A stretch of DNA of 30,137 nucleotides, taken from assembly GCA_934646175.1 (NCBI GenBank), contig CAKUEI010000008.1, forward strand, positions 1 to 30,137, given 5' to 3'. The position numbers were made by a program, and so were the translations under genes. This stretch comes from an uncultured Oscillospiraceae bacterium. GTDB lineage: Bacteria > Bacillota > Clostridia > Oscillospirales > Oscillospiraceae. This document shows, in pieces, positions 18,451-25,949 of this stretch (the first letter of the stretch is position 1; every line of letters starts with the position of its first letter). The notes beneath the pieces were generated by a model. It was not told where the DNA came from, made no database searches, and saw only the letters and a list, made by a program, of their open reading frames with translations.

Positions 18451-18882
18451 TTACGGCTGATTCTTCCAGTCGGCGGGGTAGGTGACGTATAAAAACCGTG
18501 TTTTCCCCGGGGCCGAAAAGCGGATGCGGCTTCCTTTCGGGAGGTAGATCAGCTCCCCCGCCCCGGCGGAGAGGGTCGCCTCCCCCACCTTCACCTCCAG
18601 TCGTCCGGAGATCACATAGTCCATTTCGTCATAGCTGAGGGTCCACGGAAATTCGCTTTCCTCCATCTCCATAATACCGCACCCCAGCCGGGGACTTTCC
18701 TCCAGAGTGAAAAGGTCCCGGGTGTATACCCGGTCCCCGGGATTTCCCGTATTTAGCCGGTCCTCCTCCCGCACCGGGATGAGGGGCACCTTCCGCAGGG
18801 CAGGGCTTGGGCACGTTTTCTGCCGGGACAGCACCTCCCGCAGGGCGCCGCGCACCAGTTCTTCCAGGGTTTTGTCATCCAT
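18451..18882 (-). CDS. eutQ: Ethanolamine utilization protein EutQ (cupin)
   Basis: 143 residues, the short Firmicute form of EutQ (the enterobacterial protein is longer, about 230). The C-terminal two thirds form a single cupin barrel, with E-F-P-W-T-L-S-Y-D-E-M-D-Y-V-I-S-G-R-L-E-V around residues 78-98 and a conserved L-I-Y-L-P-K-G-S turn. In Salmonella EutQ has acetate-kinase activity and supports microcompartment function. The first 18 residues (MDDKTLEELVRGALREVL) look like a short amphipathic helix joined by a Pro-rich linker, the layout of an encapsulation peptide. Its ATG overlaps the end of eutH (ATGGATGA, 8 bases shared), so the two are translationally coupled. It is the last eut gene of the operon. 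Confidence 0.9.
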   Translation of the reverse strand: MDDKTLEELVRGALREVLSRQKTCPSPALRKVPLIPVREEDRLNTGNPGDRVYTRDLFTLEESPRLGCGIMEMEESEFPWTLSYDEMDYVISGRLEVKVGEATLSAGAGELIYLPKGSRIRFSAPGKTRFLYVTYPADWKNQP

Positions 18883-19963
18883 GGGGTTTTTCCTCCTTTC
18901 GCGTCATCCATAATGCGGCGCACACCGCCGCGATGCCGCCGGTCAGTTTCCCTGCAATCATGGGGGCAATCATCCCCGTATCGAACCCGGCGGTGAAGCC
19001 CAGATGGTCGCCGAACACAAAGGCGGCGGACACACTGAAGGCCACGTTCACCACCTTGCCCCGCCCGTCCATCTCATGCAGCATGTGGAACATGGGAATG
19101 TTGTTGGCCAGGGTGGCCACCAGTCCCGCCGCCGCTTTGTCGTTGACGCCCAGGACTTTCCCCAGCTTCATCAGCGGCTTTCGGAATGCCTTTGTTACCA
19201 CATAGACCAGCGGGAAGGCCCCCGCCAGAAGAATGGCGATCTCGCCCACGGTCTCGAACCCTTCACTGATCGGATTCATGCCGGGGATCAGGGCGATGCC
19301 GGTCAGCGCTTGCCAAACGGCTGCCGCCAGTCCTACGGTGATCACCGCCACCACGAGCTTTCCAAACACCGCAAAGCCCTTCGTCATCCCCTCCGGCGCT
19401 TTCCACAGGCCCAGTGCCAGCAGTGCCGCGATCAGTACGATAGGCAGCAGATTCCGCAGCACCATTCCCACGGGGAACCCCGCCGCCAGTCCGCCCACGA
19501 AGCTGCCCACCGGAACGGTGACGATCCCGGCCAGAATGCCCTTGGCCAGAAAGGGCCGGTCTTCCGGCCGCAGGATACCCAGCGCCACGGGAATGGTGAA
19601 GACGATGGCCGGCCCCAGCATGGCCCCTACGATCAATCCGGCAAACTTCCCCGCCGCCGGGTCCTCCGCCAGCTCCATAGCGAGGGACGCGCCCCCCATG
19701 TCGTTGGCGAGAATCGTCCCGGCAAACATGGCCGGGTCGGCCCCCAGCAGCCGGTAGACCGGCACCACCACCGGCCGCAGCACCTGCGCCAGCACCGGGG
19801 CAAGGCAGATGACGCCGACCATGGCCAGCGCCAGGCTGCCCATGGCCAGAATGCCCTCCTCGAACCGTTCCCCCAGTCCGAACCGGTTCCCCAGAATGCG
19901 GTCCGCCGCGCCCAGCAGCATAAAGACCGCCATGATCCAAACGATCCCTTCGTTCAGGGACAT
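18875..19963 (-). CDS. eutH: Ethanolamine permease EutH
   Basis: 362 residues from the ATG at 19963, which has AGGAGA 6-7 bases upstream. An in-frame ATG 12 codons earlier has no such site. The protein is a string of hydrophobic segments (about ten membrane spans), beginning M-S-L-N-E-G-I-V-W-I-M-A-V-F-M-L-L-G-A-A-D-R-I-L-G-N, with the family's G-T-I-L-A-N-D-M-G-G loop near residue 87 and A-N-N-I-P-M-F-H-M-L near residue 300. Both are characteristic of EutH. It imports ethanolamine across the cytoplasmic membrane and matters mainly when the external amine is low or protonated. It starts 13 bases after eutN and overlaps eutQ at its end, so it belongs to the same operon. Confidence 0.93.
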   Translation of the reverse strand: MSLNEGIVWIMAVFMLLGAADRILGNRFGLGERFEEGILAMGSLALAMVGVICLAPVLAQVLRPVVVPVYRLLGADPAMFAGTILANDMGGASLAMELAEDPAAGKFAGLIVGAMLGPAIVFTIPVALGILRPEDRPFLAKGILAGIVTVPVGSFVGGLAAGFPVGMVLRNLLPIVLIAALLALGLWKAPEGMTKGFAVFGKLVVAVITVGLAAAVWQALTGIALIPGMNPISEGFETVGEIAILLAGAFPLVYVVTKAFRKPLMKLGKVLGVNDKAAAGLVATLANNIPMFHMLHEMDGRGKVVNVAFSVSAAFVFGDHLGFTAGFDTGMIAPMIAGKLTGGIAAVCAALWMTRKEEKPHG

Positions 19964-19976
19964 AGCTTCTCTCCTT

Positions 19977-20207
19977 TCACGGGTCGATAATGCCCACAAT
20001 GGCCGCGTCGATGGGGAGATCGCTCCCGGCGGCCGTCCGGGCCGCGCCGCCGGTGGCCACCAGCACCCGTTCCCCCGGTCCGGCCCCCACGCAGTCGGCG
20101 CAGACCAGCCGCGTCTCCCCGCTTTGCACCAGAAGGAAGGTCTGCCCCGCCAGCCCAGCGCACTTCTTTGTGGCCCACAGATGGTCCTCCACCACGCCTA
20201 CCAGCAT
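19977..20207 (-). CDS. eutN: Microcompartment vertex protein EutN (BMC-P, EutN/CcmL family)
   Basis: 76 residues, shorter than most EutN proteins (about 85-100) but with the family pattern: M-L-V-G-V-V-E-D-H-L-W-A-T-K-K at the N-terminus, L-L-V-Q and the A-D-C-V-G-A-G-P-G-E-R-V-L-V-A-T-G-G-A-A-R core, ending D-A-A-I-V-G-I-I-D. Pentamers of this family cap the twelve vertices of the polyhedral shell. The ATG at 20207 is preceded by GAGGGGG and lies inside the 3' end of the upstream 97-codon gene (10-base overlap), which argues for translational coupling. It is the only pentamer gene in the locus, so it presumably caps every vertex. Confidence 0.93.
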   Translation of the reverse strand: MLVGVVEDHLWATKKCAGLAGQTFLLVQSGETRLVCADCVGAGPGERVLVATGGAARTAAGSDLPIDAAIVGIIDP

Positions 20208-20491
20208 CTTTTTCCCCCTCCCTTCCGACTGCCCGGATAGACGATGCCCATGGCCCGCAGCTCCCGCTCCATGGCCGCAAAACGCCGGTAAACGCACCCT
20301 GGCGCCGTCCTGCGGTACCGGCGGTATTCCGCCGCCCAGGGCGGCATCACCACCCGCTCGCCCCGAAGGAGGGCAAGGAGCACCTGCCGCCCCTCCGCTG
20401 TCCCTGGGGCGCCCAGGGACAGTAGAGGCAGCTCCTCCAGTGAAAGCTCCGTAATCCAGAGGGTGCCGTCCTCCCGCCGTTCCAGCTTCAT
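20198..20491 (-). CDS. Unknown 97-aa microcompartment-operon protein (possibly related to PduM or Eut hypothetical families)
   Basis: 97 residues, Arg-rich. It starts 7 bases after the pduL stop with a modest ribosome site (GGTGA) and overlaps eutN by 10 bases, so it is clearly an operon member. It begins M-K-L-E-R-R-E-D-G-T-L-W-I-T-E-L and continues with E-L-P-L-L-S-L, a helix-like A-E-G-R-Q-V-L-L-A-L-L-R-G-E-R-V, then Y-R-R-Y-R-R-T-A-P and a helical A-M-E-R-E-L-R-A-M-G-I. The order 'L-P-L-L ... short helix ... G-x-R-V' recalls the middle of PduM, an assembly-related protein of propanediol microcompartments, and hypothetical proteins of clostridial eut loci. I recognise this only by pattern, so function is not assigned. 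It has no signal peptide or membrane segment, so it should act in the cytoplasm or at the shell. Confidence 0.78.
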   Translation of the reverse strand: MKLERREDGTLWITELSLEELPLLSLGAPGTAEGRQVLLALLRGERVVMPPWAAEYRRYRRTAPGCVYRRFAAMERELRAMGIVYPGSRKGGGKRCW

Positions 20492-20498
20492 GGGTCTT

Positions 20499-21122
20499 TC
20501 ACCGCCCGGCGGGCAGGATCAGGCCCCGCCCGCCCTTCTGAAGGCCGCAGGCGTTTGCCTCGTCATAGTCCAGATGGGCGTAAAAGGCAAAGCTCGGCGA
20601 CACTCGCACCGTGACCCCTTCAAACACCAGTGGCCGCTCCGTTAGGGTCCTCAGGCGCACGGTCTCCCCGTCCTTCACATGAAATCGCAACGCGTCCTCT
20701 GGCGTCATGTGGATGTGCCGTTTGGCAGCGATCAGCCCGTGGGAAAGCCGCAGTTCCCGGTTTCCGTACCGCAAACCGAATCCCGGCGTTCCCGCCGTGT
20801 CGCCCGAAAGGCGCACCGGCGGGCGCACCCCCAGCTTCACCCCATCGCTCAACGAGATCTCCGCCTGGCACTCCTTCCGTTCCGGGCCAAGCACCGCCAC
20901 GCCGTTCAGCTCTCCCTTCGGGCCGAACAGGGTCACCCGCTCGGCGCAGGCGAACTGCCCCGGCTGGGAAAGGTCCTTCTGCCGCGTCAGGCGGTACCCC
21001 GGGCCAAACAGCCGCTCCACCGCCTCACGGGAAAGATGCACGTGCCGGCCGGAGGCTTCCAGTTCCACCGTCAGGCGGTCCAGCACCGCCTCCGTCAAGC
21101 GCGCAAGCTCCGTCCGCTCCAT
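20499..21122 (-). CDS. pduL: Phosphate acyltransferase PduL-type (acetyl-CoA to acetyl phosphate)
   Basis: 207 residues from the ATG at 21122, which has GGAGGAG 5 bases upstream; the longer frame starting 13 codons earlier lacks a site and extends the family length. The zinc-site motifs of PduL are visible: S-G-R-H-V-H-L-S (His27, His29) and K-R-H-I-H-M-T-P-E-D-A (His136, His138), together with P-P-V-R-L-S-G-D-T-A-G-T-P-G carrying the conserved Arg103 and F-Y-A-H-L-D-Y-D-E-A-N-A near the end. It converts acetyl-CoA made by EutE to acetyl phosphate inside the compartment and recycles CoA, replacing the Pta-type EutD of enterobacteria. The first 20 residues (MERTELARLTEAVLDRLTVE) are a predicted amphipathic helix, the position of the known PduL encapsulation peptide. 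It lies 35 bases after eutM. Confidence 0.94.
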   Translation of the reverse strand: MERTELARLTEAVLDRLTVELEASGRHVHLSREAVERLFGPGYRLTRQKDLSQPGQFACAERVTLFGPKGELNGVAVLGPERKECQAEISLSDGVKLGVRPPVRLSGDTAGTPGFGLRYGNRELRLSHGLIAAKRHIHMTPEDALRFHVKDGETVRLRTLTERPLVFEGVTVRVSPSFAFYAHLDYDEANACGLQKGGRGLILPAGR

Positions 21123-21157
21123 GGTCACTCCTCCTGCTTTTCCCGTTCCGCCGCGGC

Positions 21158-21460
21158 TCAAAGGGGCCGCTCGATCTCGCCCTTTGCATGGGGCAGGATG
21201 TTGTCCACCTCTGCGTGGGGCCGGGGGATCACATGGACCGAGATCAGCTCCCCCACCTTTTCCGCCGCCGCGGCCCCGGCATCCGTGGCCGCCTTCACCG
21301 CGCCCACGTCGCCCCGCACCATAACGGTCACCAGTCCGCCGCCCACCTGCTCTTTACCCACCAGCTGGACATTGGCGGCCTTCACCATGGCGTCCGCCGC
21401 CTCGATGGCCCCTACCAGGCCTCTTGTCTCCACCATACCCAGTGCATTCGTATTTGCCAT
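21158..21460 (-). CDS. eutM: Microcompartment hexamer shell protein EutM (BMC-H)
   Basis: 100 residues forming a single BMC domain: M-A-N-T-N-A-L-G-M-V-E-T-R-G-L-V-G-A-I-E-A-A-D-A-M-V-K-A-A-N-V, then the V-G-G-G-L-V-T-V-M-V-R-G-D-V-G-A-V-K-A-A strand-helix, and P-R-P-H-A-E-V-D-N-I-L-P near the C-terminus. EutM/PduA-type hexamers tile the facets of the shell; the central pore passes small polar substrates. The ATG at 21460 has AAAGGAGAGG 5-14 bases upstream. A 77-base gap separates it from eutE, the longest inside the operon, and I see no hairpin or promoter there. It is the only single-domain shell paralogue in the locus, so it probably makes up most of the facets. Confidence 0.96.
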   Translation of the reverse strand: MANTNALGMVETRGLVGAIEAADAMVKAANVQLVGKEQVGGGLVTVMVRGDVGAVKAATDAGAAAAEKVGELISVHVIPRPHAEVDNILPHAKGEIERPL

Positions 21461-21537
21461 TCTGACCTCTCCTTTCCGGTTTTCCGTCTGTTCCTTCCGC
21501 TCTGCGCGCTTCCGCGGCCCTCTTTCCGCAATGTCGG

Positions 21538-22998
21538 TCACTTCAGCCGTCTGCAGATCTCCCGCACCAGCTGCTCCAGCTGTTCCTCCGAGGGCTCCGG
21601 CTCCTTTCGGCATGACGCTCCGCTCTCCTTTCTCAGATCCGCCATCTCCCGTTTTCCATAGGCGATGCGTTTGATGTTCACAAGGTCTAAAGGCCCGATG
21701 TTGTTGCTGCTGCTGGACCCGCCCACCGCGCCGCACCCAAGGGTGAGCGCCGGGAACAGTCCCGTGGTGGCCCCGATGCCCCCCAGGGCAGAGGGCGTAT
21801 TCACCAGCACCCGGGACGCGGGCATGGCCAGTGCAAATTTTTCCACCACGTTCTCGTCCTCCGCGTGGATGGAGAACGTATGCCCCGCTCCTTCGTGCAG
21901 AAGGATCTCGCGGCAGCGCAGTAAGGCCGCATCCTCGTCCTTTTCCACGTAGTAGGCCAGAACGGGGCACAATTTCTCGCCGGAGAAGGGATGACCCTTC
22001 CCCACACCGTCCTCCCGGGCCAGCAGGACCTTCGTCCCCTCCGGCAGGTTGGAAAGCCCCGCCAGATGCGCCACCTGCCTCGCGCTTTTCCCCACGAGGG
22101 CAGGGTTCATGGTGCCGTTTGCCCGCAGGAGAAGGCCGGAGAGGGCCTTCGCCTCCGCCTCATTGAGGAAATAGCCCCCCTGCCGCAGAAGCTCTGCCCG
22201 CACCGCCGGTTCCGTCTCCTCCGTCACCACGATGGACTGCTCGCTGGCGCAGATGGTGCCGTTGTCAAAGGTCTTGGACTCCAAAATGCGCCGTACCGCC
22301 GCCGGGACGTCGGCGCTCTTGTGCAGGAAGGCCGGGCCGTTCCCCGCCCCCACGCCGATGGCCGGCGTTCCGCTGGAATAGGCGGCCTTGACCATGGCTC
22401 CGCCGCCGGTGGCCAAAATCAGTTTCGTGTCCGGATGGCGCATCAGATCCTGCGTTGCCTCCAGGGTGGGCGTGGTGATGCACCCCACACTCCCCTCTGG
22501 CGCACCCGCCTGTTCCGCCGCGCGGCGGACGATCTCTACCGCTGCCAGAATGCTCTTCACCGCCCCCGGATGGGGGGAGAAGATCACCGGATTTCCCGCC
22601 TTCAGGCAGATCATCGTTTTATAGATCACTGTGGATGTGGGGTTGGTGGAGGGCACGATGGCCGCCACGATCCCCACCGGCACGCCGATGTCCACCGTCC
22701 CCTTCTCCCGGTCCCGGGCCAGAATACCCACAGTCCTTTCCTCCCGGATGGCTTCGTAAACGTGCTTTGCCGCAAACAGGTTTTTCAGCTTTTTGTCCTC
22801 CGGAATGCCGAAGCCGGTCTCTTCCGCAGCCATGCGCCCCAGCGTTTCCGCCTGCTCTTCCCCCCCGCGGGACACCGAGCGGCAAATTTCGTCCAGCTGC
22901 TTCTGGCTCATGGCCGCCAGGGCACCCTCTGCCTTTTTCGCCCGGCGCATCAGTTCCCGCACCTCCTGCACCGAACGAAGGTCCTTGTCCAGTTCCAT
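21538..22998 (-). CDS. eutE: CoA-acylating acetaldehyde dehydrogenase EutE
   Basis: 486 residues from the ATG at 22998 with GGAGG 8 bases upstream; the 26-codon N-terminal extension of the open frame is rejected for lack of a site and because it would overlap eutL. It is an acylating aldehyde dehydrogenase: P-S-T-N-P-T-S-T at 116-123, S-P-H-P at 141-144, the glycine-rich L-A-T-G-G-G-A-M-V-K at 195-204, and the catalytic cysteine (Cys250) in G-T-I-C-A-S-E-Q-S-I-V-V. It oxidises acetaldehyde to acetyl-CoA with NAD+ and CoA inside the compartment. A C-terminal extension of about 30 residues beyond the catalytic fold, rich in charged residues, ends in an amphipathic helix (SEEQLEQLVREICRRLK), a likely encapsulation peptide. 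It starts 20 bases after eutL. Confidence 0.96.
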   Translation of the reverse strand: MELDKDLRSVQEVRELMRRAKKAEGALAAMSQKQLDEICRSVSRGGEEQAETLGRMAAEETGFGIPEDKKLKNLFAAKHVYEAIREERTVGILARDREKGTVDIGVPVGIVAAIVPSTNPTSTVIYKTMICLKAGNPVIFSPHPGAVKSILAAVEIVRRAAEQAGAPEGSVGCITTPTLEATQDLMRHPDTKLILATGGGAMVKAAYSSGTPAIGVGAGNGPAFLHKSADVPAAVRRILESKTFDNGTICASEQSIVVTEETEPAVRAELLRQGGYFLNEAEAKALSGLLLRANGTMNPALVGKSARQVAHLAGLSNLPEGTKVLLAREDGVGKGHPFSGEKLCPVLAYYVEKDEDAALLRCREILLHEGAGHTFSIHAEDENVVEKFALAMPASRVLVNTPSALGGIGATTGLFPALTLGCGAVGGSSSSNNIGPLDLVNIKRIAYGKREMADLRKESGASCRKEPEPSEEQLEQLVREICRRLK

Positions 22999-23018
22999 GG
23001 TGTTTTCCTCCTCTCCGT

Positions 23019-23672
23019 TTATACTTCCCGGGGATGGGCCGCCAGGGCCTTCACCGCTTCGGCAAAGGCTTCGCACGCCGCCTTGCAGGCGGACTGCGTC
23101 CCGGTCAGCAATCCTCCGCCGAAGTTGGTCTCCGTCGGCGGCGTGAAAAAGGTCCTAAGCTCCACGTCGCTGGCCTTCAATGCCTCGTCCAGCCCCACCG
23201 CCGCCTCCAGCGGCGGCGCCACCAGATAGGCGAGGGCTTCCCCCTCTTTCACCCCGGCAAGTTTGGAAAGATAGGTGCCCGTGCGGGACACAGTGTGGGC
23301 GAAATATACCACGCCTCCCATTTCGTCCGCTTTCCGGAAGCCCACGCCGGAGCCCAAAAATCCCGCCGCAGCCCGCAGGCCGCTGGTCACCTCCGCCGGG
23401 TTCGGCCCCGCCAGAATGCCGATCACCTCGCCCGCCGTTTTCGTGCTGGCGTTTCCCGCCCCGGCGTACATGCTTCTGGCGTAGACCACCTCCACCACGG
23501 CGGACTTGGTGGCCTCATCCAGGGCGCAGTAAGTCACGTCGTCGCTGTCCGCCGTCAGAATACCGATAGAGCGGTATTCTGACGGCAGGTTCAGTTCCCG
23601 GGCCAGGGTGGGGGACACGTTGGCGATGGTCCGGGTGGCCAGCACCTGGGGCGTGATCAACTCTCCCGTCAT
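23019..23672 (-). CDS. eutL: Microcompartment tandem-domain shell protein EutL (BMC-T)
   Basis: 217 residues, the usual length of EutL (about 219). Two permuted BMC domains in tandem are visible. The first covers about residues 1-105 (I-T-P-Q-V-L-A-T-R-T-I-A-N-V-S-P ... Y-C-A-L-D-E-A-T-K-S-A-V-V-E-V-V-Y-A-R-S-M-Y-A-G). The second covers about residues 110-217 and ends T-N-F-G-G-G-L-L-T-G-T-Q-S-A-C-K-A-A-C-E-A-F. Trimers of EutL form pseudohexamers with a gated triple pore, and ethanolamine is known to bind and hold the pore closed in studied homologues. The ATG at 23672 lies one base past the eutC stop with GGAGGGGG 6 bases upstream, so its translation follows that of eutC. Confidence 0.96.
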   Translation of the reverse strand: MTGELITPQVLATRTIANVSPTLARELNLPSEYRSIGILTADSDDVTYCALDEATKSAVVEVVYARSMYAGAGNASTKTAGEVIGILAGPNPAEVTSGLRAAAGFLGSGVGFRKADEMGGVVYFAHTVSRTGTYLSKLAGVKEGEALAYLVAPPLEAAVGLDEALKASDVELRTFFTPPTETNFGGGLLTGTQSACKAACEAFAEAVKALAAHPREV

Positions 23673-23673
23673 C

Positions 23674-24570
23674 TTACGCCCCCTCCCGCAGCAGCTGCGC
23701 CAGCTTCACGCCGGAGGCTTTCCGCTCCAGCATCACCCGGATCAGCTCCGCAATGTGCGCCCCCGCCTCTACAGCGGGGGTCCCCTGTCGGTGAATGTTG
23801 GAGATTACCGTCCGTTGGGATTCCGGCACCCCCAGCCGCGCGCCATAGGTGAGGTAGGCGGACATGGACTCTGCCGTCACCAGTCCCGGCCGCTCGCCCA
23901 CCAGCATGCACACCGCCTCCGCCCCCGTCAGCTCGCCGATGTGGTCGGAGGCTCCCACCCGGCAGTAGGTCACGAACAACACCGGACTTGCGGGAATGTG
24001 AAAGGCAGAAAGGCCCGCCTCAATGGCCTGCATACAGTCCGGCGCGTTTGCCTCGATGGCCGCGGAGGAAAGTCCGTCCCCCACCACCAGCGCCACCTTC
24101 GGCCGCTCACCCAAGATCTCTTTCACCCGCCCGGCGTTCTCTTCGTCAAACCGGCGGCCCTTGTCCGGCCGCGTCAGGTATTCGTCCTTATCTTTGCACA
24201 GGGTCTTTACCGCGCCCCAGCCCTGCCTCTGCACCCATTCCTCCGGCACCATGGAGAACACGCTGTCCTGCGCCGCCGCATGGTCGGCCCGCAGGCGCAG
24301 CATGGTCTCCGTACGGTACCGCGCCCCCGCCCGGCCAAGGCCGATGCGGGCGGGGGTCTTCGCCTTCAGGCGGAGAAATGCCTCGCCGTTTTCCGGATTT
24401 TTCACCAGATAGTGCTTCCGCAGGTCCACCTCTGTGAGATCGGGCAGCATTTCCCCTGCGTTCTGCACGCACTGCACGCTTTCATCAGGCGGGGCCGTCC
24501 CCTCCGGCGGTTCCTTCAGGTACTGCCGCACCATGCGCTCTACCGTCACTTTCAGCGCTTTGTCGTCCAT
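23674..24570 (-). CDS. eutC: Ethanolamine ammonia-lyase small subunit EutC
   Basis: 298 residues from the ATG at 24570 with GGAGG 7 bases upstream; E. coli EutC has 295. The family's conserved stretches are seen: L-R-L-K-A-K-T-P-A-R-I-G-L-G-R-A-G, D-H-A-A-A-Q-D-S-V-F, V-V-G-D-G-L-S-S-A-A, S-P-V-L-F-V-T-Y-C-R-V-G-A-S-D, E-R-P-G-L-V-T-A-E-S-M-S-A-Y-L-T-Y and R-T-V-I-S-N-I-H-R-Q-G-T. EutC forms the adenosylcobalamin site together with EutB in the (alpha2beta2)3 enzyme. The N-terminal helix (MDDKALKVTVERMVRQYLKE) followed by a Pro/Glu linker is the EutC encapsulation signal position. It follows eutB by 14 bases. Confidence 0.96.
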   Translation of the reverse strand: MDDKALKVTVERMVRQYLKEPPEGTAPPDESVQCVQNAGEMLPDLTEVDLRKHYLVKNPENGEAFLRLKAKTPARIGLGRAGARYRTETMLRLRADHAAAQDSVFSMVPEEWVQRQGWGAVKTLCKDKDEYLTRPDKGRRFDEENAGRVKEILGERPKVALVVGDGLSSAAIEANAPDCMQAIEAGLSAFHIPASPVLFVTYCRVGASDHIGELTGAEAVCMLVGERPGLVTAESMSAYLTYGARLGVPESQRTVISNIHRQGTPAVEAGAHIAELIRVMLERKASGVKLAQLLREGA

Positions 24571-24584
24571 CTTGGTTCCTCCCC

Positions 24585-25949
24585 TCATGCCAGCAGGACG
24601 GAGCCGTCCCCCGCCCGCTCGGTCAGTTTTCCGTTCTCTACGAAGCCCATATCCTCCAGCCATTTCTGGAAGGGCGGCGTGGCCGTCAGGCCGAACAGCT
24701 CCCGCAGGGCCGCCGTTTCGTGAAAGCCCGTGGTCTGGTAGTTCAGCATCACATCGTCCCCGTGGGGGATGCCCATGAAGTAATTGCACCCCGCGCTCGT
24801 CAGCAGCAGCGCCAGGTCCTCAATGTCGTTCTGGTCGGCCTTCATGTGGTTGGTGTAACAGGCGTCGCACCCCATGGGGACGCCGGTCAGCTTCCCCATA
24901 AAGTGGTCCTCCAGCCCCGCCCGGATGACCTGCTTTGCGTCGTAGAGGTACTCCGGCCCGATAAAGCCCACCACCGTGTTCACCAGAAACGGGTCAAAAT
25001 GCCGCGCAAAGCCATAGCAGCGGGCTTCCATGGTCACCTGATCCCAGCCGTTGTGCGCCTCGGAGGAAAGCTCGCTTCCCTGCCCCGTCTCGAAATAGAG
25101 GACGTTGGGGCCCTCTGCCGTTCCCTGCCGCAGGGCAAGAGCGCGGGCCTCCGCAATGGTCTCCGCCGTAAAGCCAAAGGCCTCGTTTCCCTTCTGGCTC
25201 CCGGCGATGGACTGGAAGATCAGGTCCTCCGGCGCACCCTTCCGGATGGCCTCCATCTGGGTGGTCACATGGGCCAGCACACAGGTCTGGGTGGGGATGT
25301 TCCACCGCTCCTTCACCTCATGGAACCGGTCCAGCACCCGCCGCGCACTGTCTACGCTGTCATCCACGGGGTTCAGGCCCAGCACCGCGTCCCCCGCGCC
25401 GTAGGTAAGCCCTTCCAGAAGGGAGGCCAGAATGCCGTCCGGGTCATCTGTGGGGTGGTTTGGCTGCAGGCGGCAGCTCAGGGTACCGGGAAGGCCGATG
25501 GTGGTGTTGCAGTGGGCTGTCACCGGCAGCTTTTTCGCCCCGTATACCAAATCGAGGTTGCCCATCAGCTTGGTCACCGCCGCCACCATCTCCGCCGTCA
25601 GGCCACGGGAAATGCGCCGCACGGCGGATGCATCGTTTTTCTCGTCCAGCAGCCATTCCCGCAGGTCGGACACCGTCCAGTTCCGGATGGAGGCGTAAAT
25701 TTTCTCGTTCACCCCGTCCTGAATGATGCGCGTCACCTCGTCGGTCTCATAGGGCGCCGCCGGGTGCTCCCGAAGGTCGGCAAGGGTCACCTGCGCAAGC
25801 ACCGCTTTTGCCGCCGCCCGCTCTTCCGCGTTCTCCGCTCCGATGCCCGCCAATCGGTCGCCTGACTTTTCCTCATTGGCTTTCGCCATCACCTCGCAGA
25901 GATTTTTGAATTCATAGACCTTTCCTAACAGCTTTGTTTTCAGGATCAT
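24585..25949 (-). CDS. eutB: Ethanolamine ammonia-lyase large subunit EutB
   Basis: 454 residues, one more than E. coli EutB and aligned closely enough that E. coli numbering holds. The substrate-site residues known from the E. coli enzyme are all in place: Arg160 and Gln162 in S-C-R-L-Q-P-N-H, Asn193 in G-L-N-P-V-D-D-S, Glu287 in L-Y-F-E-T-G-Q-G-S and Asp362 in M-G-C-D-A-C-Y-T-N-H. With EutC and adenosylcobalamin it cleaves ethanolamine to acetaldehyde and ammonia by a radical mechanism. Its ATG overlaps the eutA stop (ATGA). The intact residues indicate an active enzyme. Confidence 0.97.
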   Translation of the reverse strand: MILKTKLLGKVYEFKNLCEVMAKANEEKSGDRLAGIGAENAEERAAAKAVLAQVTLADLREHPAAPYETDEVTRIIQDGVNEKIYASIRNWTVSDLREWLLDEKNDASAVRRISRGLTAEMVAAVTKLMGNLDLVYGAKKLPVTAHCNTTIGLPGTLSCRLQPNHPTDDPDGILASLLEGLTYGAGDAVLGLNPVDDSVDSARRVLDRFHEVKERWNIPTQTCVLAHVTTQMEAIRKGAPEDLIFQSIAGSQKGNEAFGFTAETIAEARALALRQGTAEGPNVLYFETGQGSELSSEAHNGWDQVTMEARCYGFARHFDPFLVNTVVGFIGPEYLYDAKQVIRAGLEDHFMGKLTGVPMGCDACYTNHMKADQNDIEDLALLLTSAGCNYFMGIPHGDDVMLNYQTTGFHETAALRELFGLTATPPFQKWLEDMGFVENGKLTERAGDGSVLLA

